Below, piece by piece: positions 30,921-36,875 of a stretch of 37,042 nucleotides of DNA. How positions within the stretch are numbered: position 1 is the stretch's first letter; every line of letters begins with the position of its first letter. Source of the DNA: Candidatus Avoscillospira stercorigallinarum (GTDB lineage Bacteria; Bacillota; Clostridia; Oscillospirales; Oscillospiraceae); assembly GCA_018713205.1 (NCBI GenBank), contig DVFN01000051.1, positions 1-37,042 of the forward strand, written 5' to 3'. The notes under the pieces were generated by a model that ran no database searches, was not told the origin of the DNA, and saw only the letters and a program-made list of their open reading frames with translations. The translations under genes and the position numbers were made by a program.

Positions 30921-32264
30921 GTGGAAGGTGTTATTCTTGTAATCATAATTTGCGCAGTTGTCGCTCTCATTTCCGGACTTGCTAAAATAAGCGACCTATC
31001 AAAAGAATTGAAAGAAAAAGAAGAACTTCTAAACGGGATTGCAAATATTGATGCTTATGCCAAGATAAAAGCAGATGAAATGAATAAACAAGTCGAAGCA
31101 TCCGAGGATAAGATAAATAAAATTATCGCGGATGGAGAAGCTCGTGCCGACTCGCTTGACAATGAGATAAAGAGGTTGGAAGCTAAGAGGCAGTCCCTTG
31201 AGCAGGAAGTCACCAAACTGGAGGGCGAAGTCCTTGTCGAGACTGTCAGGATTGATGCCTACCTGGACATGAAGTCTGAGGACCTAAAGAACAAAATCGC
31301 AGTTCTACGGTCAAAAGAGGACGAGATGATCAAAAATGGCGAGGCCGTGAAGATCACAATGCCTAGCCGAGAAAAGAAGTTCCTCAATAATCAATCTAAG
31401 CAAATTCTACGCTGCTTCAACTCCGAGGTAACGGCCTTGCTGTCTTCGGTGACCTTTAAGAACGTTGATTCGGTAAGGACCAAGATCAGCCGGTCATATG
31501 AGACGGCCAACAAGATCTTTGCCGACGATGGAGTCCAGATCACCCACGAATATGTTTCTGCAAAACTCGAAGAGTTATCGCTAATCTATGCCCAGATCGT
31601 AAAAGAAGAAGAGGAGCGGGAGCAAAGGAAGGCTATCCGGGAGCAGATGGTCGAGGAGGAGAAGGTCCGTCGGGAGATCGAACGTGAAAAGGCGAAGATT
31701 GATAAAGAGACGACCCAGTTCTCCAATGAAGTGAAAAAGCTCATGGGATATCTTCAGAAGTCCTCCAACGATGTAGAGCGGCAGCTGTATGTTGACAAGA
31801 TCTCAGAGCTTGAGGCCAAGATCAAGAGCTTGGAGAAGGACAAGGAGAACGTCCTCCAGCGGGAGCAGAACACCCGGGCTGGTTTCGTTTACATCATCTC
31901 CAATATCGGCAGCTTTGGCGAAGGAGTCTATAAGATCGGCATGACCCGACGCCTCGATCCGATGGAGCGGATCTCTGAGCTGAGCAGTGCGTCGGTACCC
32001 TTTGTGTTCGACGTCCACGCTCTGATCTTCTCTGACGATGCCCCGGCTCTGGAGGCATGTCTGCACCAGACCTTCCGGGATCATCAGGTTAACCGCGTCA
32101 ACAGCAAGAAGGAGTTCTTCCGTGTCGATCTGGACCAAATCAAGGAGATCGTGAAAGAGAATCATAACGCTACGGTGCAGTTCATTGACATTCCAGAGGC
32201 CGCAGAATACCGAGAAACCCTGCGCATTGAGGCTGCCGAGGTCGAGAAGGTGTCTACTCCATGA
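30921..32264 (+). CDS. Membrane-anchored coiled-coil protein with GIY-YIG (T5orf172) domain
   Basis: 447 aa from GTG at 30921. Residues 2-20 are a transmembrane helix (VILVIIICAVVALISGLA). Long charged coiled coils follow (about 24-100 and 215-310). The region between them matches DUF4041-type proteins (PSREKKFLNNQSKQILRCFNSEV). The C-terminal T5orf172 domain (about 320-400) has 'FVYIISNIGSFGEGVYKIGMTRR' and 'HQTFRDHQVNRVNSKKEFFRVDL', the GIY-YIG nuclease pattern. It lies between repressor and integrase, a usual place for genes expressed in the lysogen. A role in excluding other phages is inferred. It has lower GC than its neighbours. Confidence 0.82.
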   Translation: MEGVILVIIICAVVALISGLAKISDLSKELKEKEELLNGIANIDAYAKIKADEMNKQVEASEDKINKIIADGEARADSLDNEIKRLEAKRQSLEQEVTKLEGEVLVETVRIDAYLDMKSEDLKNKIAVLRSKEDEMIKNGEAVKITMPSREKKFLNNQSKQILRCFNSEVTALLSSVTFKNVDSVRTKISRSYETANKIFADDGVQITHEYVSAKLEELSLIYAQIVKEEEEREQRKAIREQMVEEEKVRREIEREKAKIDKETTQFSNEVKKLMGYLQKSSNDVERQLYVDKISELEAKIKSLEKDKENVLQREQNTRAGFVYIISNIGSFGEGVYKIGMTRRLDPMERISELSSASVPFVFDVHALIFSDDAPALEACLHQTFRDHQVNRVNSKKEFFRVDLDQIKEIVKENHNATVQFIDIPEAAEYRETLRIEAAEVEKVSTP

Positions 32265-32785
32265 AACGAATTGTAGCGATCCTGTGCCTCTGTGCCATGC
32301 TGCTCCTGCCTGGGTGCGCCCAGATGGCAGCAGAGGCGGAACCGGCGGAACCGGTTGTAGATGGAGGTTTCCGGTATACACCGCAGGAATTCATTGATAA
32401 AATCAATGAAGCGGCTGAAAACGATGATAGTGGGAAAATCATTAAGTTTGAGGATTATATCGAATCTGGAGAGTCAATCTGGCTTGCAAACGGCTCGCCA
32501 TCTGTCCTCCTCAAATTGGAAGAAAACGAAGCCGGTATGCTGGACGATGTGCGCATGTATTGGGCGATCAATTTTTACGATCTCAATGAGCAATATACCG
32601 TCGGGTATTACTGTGCTCAGATCCTAATTGCCATTCTTCCTGACCGCGCAGAAGAGATCGGTGAAGATTTGAACAGCATATTCGAAGCAGGCTCAGGAAC
32701 AGTAGAGTACACCTTCGACGGTGTCCATGTAAAGATGCTGTCATTCCAAGGTCAAAACACATTAGACGTTGAACTGGCAGAATAA
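32261..32785 (+). CDS. Phage-encoded lipoprotein
   Basis: 174 aa. ATG at 32261 overlaps the GIY-YIG stop as ATGA. A signal peptide with lipobox LLPGC (residues 1-19) predicts a lipid-anchored surface protein. The mature part is acidic, with a beta-rich region around 'QEFIDKINEAAENDDSGK' and 'VRMYWAINFYDLNEQYTV'. Coupling to the membrane-anchored nuclease suggests joint function at the envelope. Superinfection-exclusion lipoproteins of Firmicutes phages are a precedent, but I see no direct family match. Confidence 0.72.
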   Translation: MKRIVAILCLCAMLLLPGCAQMAAEAEPAEPVVDGGFRYTPQEFIDKINEAAENDDSGKIIKFEDYIESGESIWLANGSPSVLLKLEENEAGMLDDVRMYWAINFYDLNEQYTVGYYCAQILIAILPDRAEEIGEDLNSIFEAGSGTVEYTFDGVHVKMLSFQGQNTLDVELAE

Positions 32786-32787
32786 AA

Positions 32788-32822
32788 AATCCCCGCTCCG
32801 GTGTTGGCGCACCGAGGCGGGG
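32788..32822 (+). terminator. Terminator after the lipoprotein gene
   Basis: A GC-rich inverted repeat (CCCCGC, CCGGTG with CACCG and GCGGGG) encloses a short loop directly after the lipoprotein stop. The run after it is AAAGGGG, so it may act more as a stable 3' end or attenuator before the integrase than as a classic T-tract terminator. Confidence 0.5.
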
Positions 32823-32847
32823 AAAGGGGCAGAACAACTTGACGGAT
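32823..32847 (+). repeat. 25-bp dispersed repeat, copy 3
   Basis: Identical over 25 bp to the minus-strand copy at 28576-28600. Here GGGGCAGAA is also one arm of a 9-bp inverted repeat whose other arm TTCTGCCCC lies at 32851-32859, upstream of the integrase. A TTG inside the motif is in frame with the integrase. Confidence 0.7.
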
Positions 32848-32892
32848 TGCTTCTGCCCCTTCATTGTACCATATCATGGAGGGAAAAACAAT

Positions 32893-34029
32893 ATGAATAA
32901 GTGCCGGAAATGCCGCGCCGTTTTGCCGGATGGGGCGAAGTTTTGCCCTGCCTGTGGCGTCAGGCAGGAGACAGCCGCGCATAAGCCCAAGTCCAGGGGC
33001 AACGGCCAAGGGTCCGTCTACCAGCGGGGGAAGACCTGGGTGGCCGTCAAGACCATCGGCTACACCACCGACGAGGCCGGGAAGATGCACCGCCGCACCT
33101 GTTCCAAAGGCGGCTTCCGCACCAAAAAAGAGGCCCTGGAAGCCCTAGCCACCCTGGCGCCCGCTCCCATGGAGCGCCTGGAGACCTTTGGCAGTATCTA
33201 CGACCGCTGGTCCCCAACCCACCGGGCCGGGAAGTCCACCATGGACTGCTATAAGGCAGCCTATAAATATTTCAAGGGGATCGAGGATCTGCCCTTCCTG
33301 GAGATCACCGTGGACGATCTCCAGGACTGCCTGGACGAGTGCCCCAAGGGCAAGCGCACCCGCGAAAATATGAAGGCCCTGGCCGGGCTGCTGTACAAAT
33401 ACGCCATACCACGAAACCTGGCCACGCTGAACATGGGCCAGTATCTGATCGTCGGCGGCGGCGATACCGCCCACCGAAATGCCCTGCCGGACGAGGCTCT
33501 GAAGGCCCTGGAGGAGGGCGTGGGCACGGTGCCCTATGCCGACTATGTCCTGTGTCAGTGCTACCTGGGATTCCGCCCTTCGGAATTCCTGGCCCTGGAC
33601 GCCAAAAACTACAATCGCAAGGAGCGGGCCTTCGTCGGCGGCGCCAAAACCGACGCCGGCCGCGACCGGATCGTCACAGTCTCCCCTAAGATCCAGCCGA
33701 TCATCAACCGCCTGCTCCGGAACAAAATCGCTGGTCCTGTATTCTGCGGCAAAGACGGCCGCCAGATGTCCATTGAAACCTACCGCGCCTTGTTCTACCA
33801 GGCCCTGGACGCCTGCGGCATCGACAACCCCACGGAAGAGTCCAACGGCGCCACCCGCCGCAAATACACCCCCCACAGCTGCCGCCACACCTTCGCGACC
33901 ATGATGAAGCGCGTCACCGGCTCCGACAAGGACAAGCTGGAGCTGATGGGCCATACCTCCACGGAAATGCTCCGCCACTACCAGGACGTGTCCTACGAGG
34001 ATCTCCGGAAGGTCACCAACGCGCTGTAG
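32893..34029 (+). CDS. int: Tyrosine integrase with N-terminal zinc ribbon
   Basis: 378 aa from ATG at 32893 (GGAGGG upstream); a TTG at 32839 in frame is an alternative. Residues 4-21 hold a zinc ribbon (CRKC then CPAC). An arm-binding domain follows (about 38-85, 'GSVYQRGKTWVAVKTIG'), then a SAM-like core-binding domain (about 95-175). The catalytic residues are R228, K253, H328, R331, H354 and Y363 (HSCRHTFAT, LMGHTS, RHYQDV). It catalyses integration into tRNA-Pro. Its stop lies about 350 bp from attR. Confidence 0.93.
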   Translation: MNKCRKCRAVLPDGAKFCPACGVRQETAAHKPKSRGNGQGSVYQRGKTWVAVKTIGYTTDEAGKMHRRTCSKGGFRTKKEALEALATLAPAPMERLETFGSIYDRWSPTHRAGKSTMDCYKAAYKYFKGIEDLPFLEITVDDLQDCLDECPKGKRTRENMKALAGLLYKYAIPRNLATLNMGQYLIVGGGDTAHRNALPDEALKALEEGVGTVPYADYVLCQCYLGFRPSEFLALDAKNYNRKERAFVGGAKTDAGRDRIVTVSPKIQPIINRLLRNKIAGPVFCGKDGRQMSIETYRALFYQALDACGIDNPTEESNGATRRKYTPHSCRHTFATMMKRVTGSDKDKLELMGHTSTEMLRHYQDVSYEDLRKVTNAL

Positions 34030-34381
34030 CTCTGGCTCGATCGATGGCGGCAGCGGCCTCCTCCACGGTGTCGTAGGTACCGAGGTACCGACTACGATCC
34101 CGGGCGACCCAGCGCTTTCCGCAGCAGCTGCCCGCCCTACGTTATACTAATGCTGGCCCGCCTAACTAGCTTGGCCGACGGACTCGATTTTGGCCCCGCC
34201 GACCCCGCTGAATAAATGCGAAAAACCCAAAAATCGGTTGACGAATCGCCGCCCGGTGGTGTAGTATTAAAATAAAAAGCCGAACTTTATGGCCGTCCAA
34301 AATCTTCTATCATGTTTTATGCTATTGCAGACATATTGCAGACAAATACCTTGCTAGCCCCGTAGAATCAAGGCCCCAAGT
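34030..34381. other. Attachment region between integrase and attR, no gene
   Basis: No credible reading frame is seen. It holds an imperfect inverted repeat around 34064-34097 (GTAGGTACC arms) and a promoter-like TTGACG (34238-34243) with TAGTAT (34262-34267), 18 bases apart, pointing toward attR. The integrase-type tandem repeats lie at 34322-34343. This is the expected attP arm DNA. Confidence 0.6.
34322..34343 (+). repeat. Tandem 11-bp repeat, likely integrase arm site (right)
   Basis: CTATTGCAGAC and ATATTGCAGAC lie head to tail. They are nearly identical to the pair at 631-652 beside attL and are placed on the other side of the core, as expected for arm sites of one integrase. Confidence 0.6.
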
Positions 34382-34382
34382 A

Positions 34383-34431
34383 TGAATGGGGTTCAAGAGG
34401 CCCTGAGTTCGAATCTCAGCACTCGGACCAA
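34383..34431 (+). repeat. attR: attR: 49-bp direct repeat (prophage right end)
   Basis: An exact copy of 499-547. It is a truncated 3' part of tRNA-Pro, missing the acceptor 5' strand, D arm and first bases of the anticodon stem, so it is not a working tRNA. It is followed by a diverged copy of the tRNA terminator. Confidence 0.92.
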
Positions 34432-34470
34432 GACCACCGAAAACAATGCGTTTTCGGTGGTCTTTCTTTT
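34432..34470 (+). terminator. Displaced tRNA-Pro terminator, second copy
   Basis: A 13-bp stem (34432-34444 with 34450-34462) with a 5-nt loop is followed by TTTCTTTT. It differs from the left copy in the loop and by compensated outer pairs. It is the copy pushed aside by integration. Confidence 0.85.
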
Positions 34471-34514
34471 CGAAAAGTTCAGCGATATTTTGCAAAATGG
34501 CCTAACATTTTGGT

Positions 34515-34566
34515 CTATTGCTAATCTATTGCAAATCGGAAAGCCGCCCAAAACCGGGCGGCTTTT
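34515..34566 (+). repeat. Diverged arm-like repeats and terminator outside attR
   Basis: Two 11-bp units, CTATTGCTAAT and CTATTGCAAAT, are followed by a stem AAGCCGCCC/GGGCGGCTT (34541-34564). The same order (tRNA end, terminator, tandem repeats, GCCGCCC hairpin) is found at the left prophage end (546-683). This implies that the DNA beyond attR is itself the left end of a related element. Confidence 0.7.
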
Positions 34567-34667
34567 GTTCACTCTTTTCCGGCGTACACGACTGGAGGCG
34601 GCCCACTCCCTGCCCTCTCTACTCCATGCGCCTGCGTCGTTCACCATAAGCTAAAACTATCACGGCT

Positions 34668-34862
34668 TTATTTTAACGCATCCGTAATTGCTGTGATCTT
34701 ACGATCAACTTCTGCTGAACTCGTCCCCCATTCTGACGCAATCTTATCAACATTAGATCTATATTGGCTATCGGAATGGTATGTTGAAGAATAGGGATCA
34801 TGCTCCGTTTCTCCCGAAACGCAGCCCACAAGCGTTAGTGACAATAGTGCAATTATCACCAT
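34668..34862 (-). CDS. Small lipoprotein, start uncertain
   Basis: 64 aa from ATG at 34862. The frame is open to a TTG at 34940, but that TTG lies only about 5 bases from the expected transcript start. A hydrophobic segment ends in lipobox LVGC, so the mature protein would be lipid-anchored, short and polar (ETEHDPYSSTYHSDSQYRSN). An AGGAGG lies 30 bases upstream of this ATG, followed by no in-frame start codon; the true start may have mutated. Function unknown. Confidence 0.5.
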   Translation of the reverse strand: MVIIALLSLTLVGCVSGETEHDPYSSTYHSDSQYRSNVDKIASEWGTSSAEVDRKITAITDALK

Positions 34863-34951
34863 ACATATAATCTGTTTTAGTGCTTCAAGTTCTTTTCCTC
34901 CTAGTCTATAAGTTCTTGCCCACAAAACAAGCAAGATCAAGGGTTATTTTC

Positions 34952-34980
34952 ATGATATCATCAAAAATCCATATTGTCAA
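34952..34980 (-). promoter_or_regulatory. Promoter of the lipoprotein gene
   Basis: On the minus strand TTGACA (34975-34980) and TATCAT (34952-34957) are 17 bases apart. It is divergent from the XRE promoter. Confidence 0.75.
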
Positions 34981-34984
34981 TTAT

Positions 34985-35031
34985 TCTATACATCTATAGA
35001 TAATTAAATATCTGCATTTGCAAATTATAAT
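34985..35031 (+). promoter_or_regulatory. XRE gene promoter with two palindromic operator-like sites
   Basis: TATAAT lies at 35026-35031. A palindrome TCTATA-catc-TATAGA lies at 34985-35000, and a perfect ATTTGCAAAT palindrome lies at 35016-35025 against the -10 box. The -35 region is weak. The sites suggest autoregulation by the XRE protein. Confidence 0.55.
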
Positions 35032-35049
35032 ATCACAAGAGGTGATGTT

Positions 35050-35334
35050 ATGATTTGTGACACCATCAAGCAGCTTCGCGAGAATGCCGGTTATTCACAG
35101 TCCGTACTTGCCAAAAAGCTAAATGTTACGCGATCCGCAGTCAACGCTTGGGAAATGGGGCTTTCTGTACCGACAACGCAATATGTCGTGGACATGGCAA
35201 GACTGTTTCGGGTTTCCGCGGATTATCTTCTGGGCCTATCCACTGAAACAACGCTGGTGCTGGACGGTCTCAGTGAGCAGGAAAAGAACATTCTTTATTC
35301 GCTGGTTGACTATTTTAACCAAAACCGTGAATGA
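35050..35334 (+). CDS. XRE-family regulator
   Basis: 94 aa. The helix-turn-helix occupies about 5-58 ('IKQLRENAGYSQSVLAKKLNVTRSAVNAWEMGLSVPT'), followed by 'ARLFRVSADYLLGL', a typical end of the domain. The last 25 residues form one helix. AGAGGTGAT precedes ATG. It could control the lipoprotein and downstream genes of this flank island. Confidence 0.82.
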   Translation: MICDTIKQLRENAGYSQSVLAKKLNVTRSAVNAWEMGLSVPTTQYVVDMARLFRVSADYLLGLSTETTLVLDGLSEQEKNILYSLVDYFNQNRE

Positions 35335-35475
35335 AGCTTCCGCTTAAAAGCCCATTCTCTTTTCAACCGTGTAAACGAATGCACGGTGTCTCGAATCCGC
35401 GAAGTGAGTATCTATCTGTGACCAGGCCGGATTAAAACGCCTCTGCCGGTTTTATTTTTGGAGGAGATGAAAGCT

Positions 35476-35850
35476 ATGATTGATTTTAATAACGCGTCCT
35501 TTTTGAAGCTGAAGCCCGTCCCGGAGCAAAACTTTCTTCCGATGATCCAGCCGCTGTTTGTCCCCGGGGAAGAGGTGATCCAGGCATTTCAATCCATCCG
35601 GGATGGCGTCGTGTTCACGACAAAGCGCATTTTTGCGATCAACATCCAGGGTATCACCGGAAAGAAGAAGGATTTCTCCAGCCTCCCCTACAGCAAAATC
35701 CAGGCATTTTCTGTGGAGACCGCCGGCGTGCTGGATCTCGACAGTGAGCTGGAGCTTTGGTTCTCTGGTCTTGGAAAGGTGAAATTTGAGTTTACGGCCA
35801 GATCCAACGTTTCGGAGATTTGCAGGCTCATCAGCGAGAGAGTTCTATAA
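35476..35850 (+). CDS. Bacterial PH-domain protein
   Basis: 124 aa from ATG at 35476, chosen because GGAGGAG lies 9 bases upstream; the frame is open to 35458. The pattern 'PLFVPGEEVIQAFQSIRDGVVFTTKRIFAINIQGITGKKKDFSSLPYSKIQAFSVETAG' and a final 'LISERVL' helix match the bacterial PH-like (YvbH/bPH_1) domain. The role in the cell is not known. It is the gene before the toxin-antitoxin locus. Confidence 0.78.
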   Translation: MIDFNNASFLKLKPVPEQNFLPMIQPLFVPGEEVIQAFQSIRDGVVFTTKRIFAINIQGITGKKKDFSSLPYSKIQAFSVETAGVLDLDSELELWFSGLGKVKFEFTARSNVSEICRLISERVL

Positions 35851-35951
35851 TCTTACAGATTTCAGCAGGCAGCAGTAAATGCTGCGGCAATCCATACCAC
35901 AACATATATGGATTACACGTCATAAAATGAATATATTGCCTACATCTTGCG
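35851..35951 (+). other. Gap with two small hairpins
   Basis: After the PH gene lie a 6-bp hairpin (GCAGCA at 35869-35874 with TGCTGC at 35880-35885) and an 8-bp one (AATCCATA at 35889-35896 with TATGGATT at 35907-35914). Neither has a T-tract. No plus-strand gene is seen. Confidence 0.4.
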
Positions 35952-35952
35952 A

Positions 35953-35981
35953 TTGCATTTTTCTGGTTTTTGGCATATAAT
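35953..35981 (+). promoter_or_regulatory. Promoter of the type III toxin-antitoxin locus
   Basis: A consensus TATAAT lies at 35976-35981, with TTGCAT 17 bases upstream (35953-35958). Transcription would start near 35988 and produce a short leader followed by the repeat array. Confidence 0.72.
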
Positions 35982-36044
35982 AAGAGTGCGGAGAAGTCCG
36001 CAAGTGTGAATTTAACGCTCCTCGTTATCTTCACCTCCTTTCAG

Positions 36045-36152
36045 AGCGGAGAGCCCGAGCCGAAAATCGGGACCGGAAAAAGCGGAAAGTCTATGCCGTA
36101 AGTTAGACCTCAAAAAAGCGGAGAGCCCTTGCCGTAAGTAGGGACCTAAAAA
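36045..36152 (+). ncRNA. toxI: ToxI-like antitoxin RNA: three 36-nt tandem repeats
   Basis: Three units of exactly 36 nt begin at 36045, 36081 and 36117, each starting with AGCGGA and ending with AAAA. Inside each lies a hairpin whose arms change together: CCCGA/TCGGG, GTCTA/TAGAC and CCCT/AGGG. Such compensating changes show that the RNA structure is selected. In the type III family, the toxin cuts the precursor at each repeat and is held inactive in a ring by the resulting pseudoknotted RNAs. The array lies upstream of the toxin gene with a terminator between, as in the family. Confidence 0.88.
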
Positions 36153-36181
36153 GGGGCAGGCGTTTTGCCTGCCCCTTTCTT
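36153..36181 (+). terminator. Terminator between antitoxin repeats and toxin gene
   Basis: A 9-bp stem GGGGCAGGC/GCCTGCCCC with a 5-nt loop (36153-36175) is followed by TTTCTT. In type III systems this leaky terminator keeps antitoxin RNA in excess over toxin mRNA. Confidence 0.9.
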
Positions 36182-36196
36182 GTTTGCTGGAGGAAT

Positions 36197-36682
36197 ATGG
36201 AGACACTCAAAATATATCGTATTTCGGATAAATACATACGGTTCTTAAAGAGCCGCGACACCAGAGTGCAGGACAATAAAAACCGCCGGAGGCCTTACGT
36301 CGGCGTCGTGCTGTATGTCGGCGAATTTCGTTACTTTGTGCCGATGGAATCACCAAAGCCAAACCACGCGAAGATCAAGGCTGGAAAGCACATTATGAAG
36401 CTTGCCGGCGGAAAACTTGGTCTGCTGGGTTTTAACAACATGATCCCGGTCCATGAGGCTGCGCTGATCGCATTTGATATCGATCAGGAGCAGGACAAAC
36501 AGTATGCCGAGCTTTTAAAGCGGCAAGCGTCATTCATCAACCGGAATAAAGCTGACGTATTGGACCATGCTTCGCAGACCTACTACAGCGCTACCTCGCA
36601 GAAAAACAAATTCCTGCTTGAAATATGCTGTGACTTTAAGAAGCTGGAAAAAGCCTGCGGACAGTATGATCCAAGCCGTTAA
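36197..36682 (+). CDS. toxN: ToxN/AbiQ-family endoribonuclease toxin (type III TA)
   Basis: 161 aa, the usual length (about 160-170). The N-terminus 'LKIYRISDKYIRFLKSRDTRV', the strand 'RPYVGVVLYVGEFRYFVPM', the active-site motif ESPKPNH (S52, K54), and 'GFNNMIPVHEAALIAFDI' match ToxN/AbiQ. The remaining C-terminus is helical. GGAGG lies 3 bases before ATG. The protein is a ribonuclease that cuts its own antitoxin RNA and, when free, host and phage RNA, causing growth arrest and aborting infection. It is preceded by its antitoxin repeats and terminator, so the locus seems intact. Confidence 0.93.
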   Translation: METLKIYRISDKYIRFLKSRDTRVQDNKNRRRPYVGVVLYVGEFRYFVPMESPKPNHAKIKAGKHIMKLAGGKLGLLGFNNMIPVHEAALIAFDIDQEQDKQYAELLKRQASFINRNKADVLDHASQTYYSATSQKNKFLLEICCDFKKLEKACGQYDPSR

Positions 36683-36777
36683 AAACTTTGCTCCTTTGTT
36701 GACGCACCGGAACAGAAGAAAATACAGAATAACTGATAAAGACCGCATTGGGCGTTTTATAGTACAATAGCCCTGCA

Positions 36778-36852
36778 AGACATATTGCACCGAAAGATCC
36801 GCTCCAAAAGCGGACGCAAGAGGCACCGTGCTCGAACCTCAACACGCGGACC
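36778..36852 (+). repeat. Degenerate third copy of the tRNA-Pro 3' end (candidate old att site)
   Basis: 36817-36852 aligns without gaps to the tRNA-Pro 3' region with 29 of 36 bases the same, ending CGGACC. A 12-mer AGACATATTGCA at 36778-36789 is identical to 34329-34340 in the right integrase arm site. The combination suggests the worn right end of an element that began at 34383. Confidence 0.5.
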
Positions 36853-36875
36853 TATAAACCCTAAAATGATATTCC

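Noticed and set aside
34383-34431. A second tRNA-Pro gene
   Set aside because: Only the 3' part is present; the acceptor 5' strand and D arm are missing, so it is the attR copy.
35831-36034. 67-aa minus-strand open frame across the toxin-antitoxin promoter
   Set aside because: Its GTG lies within its own GGAGG site, so spacing is wrong, and it would run antisense through the promoter. Probably chance.
36045-36152. Tandem 36-nt repeats as a CRISPR array
   Set aside because: The units are directly adjacent without spacers, differ from each other in a structure-preserving way, and are followed by a ToxN gene and a terminator. No cas gene is present.
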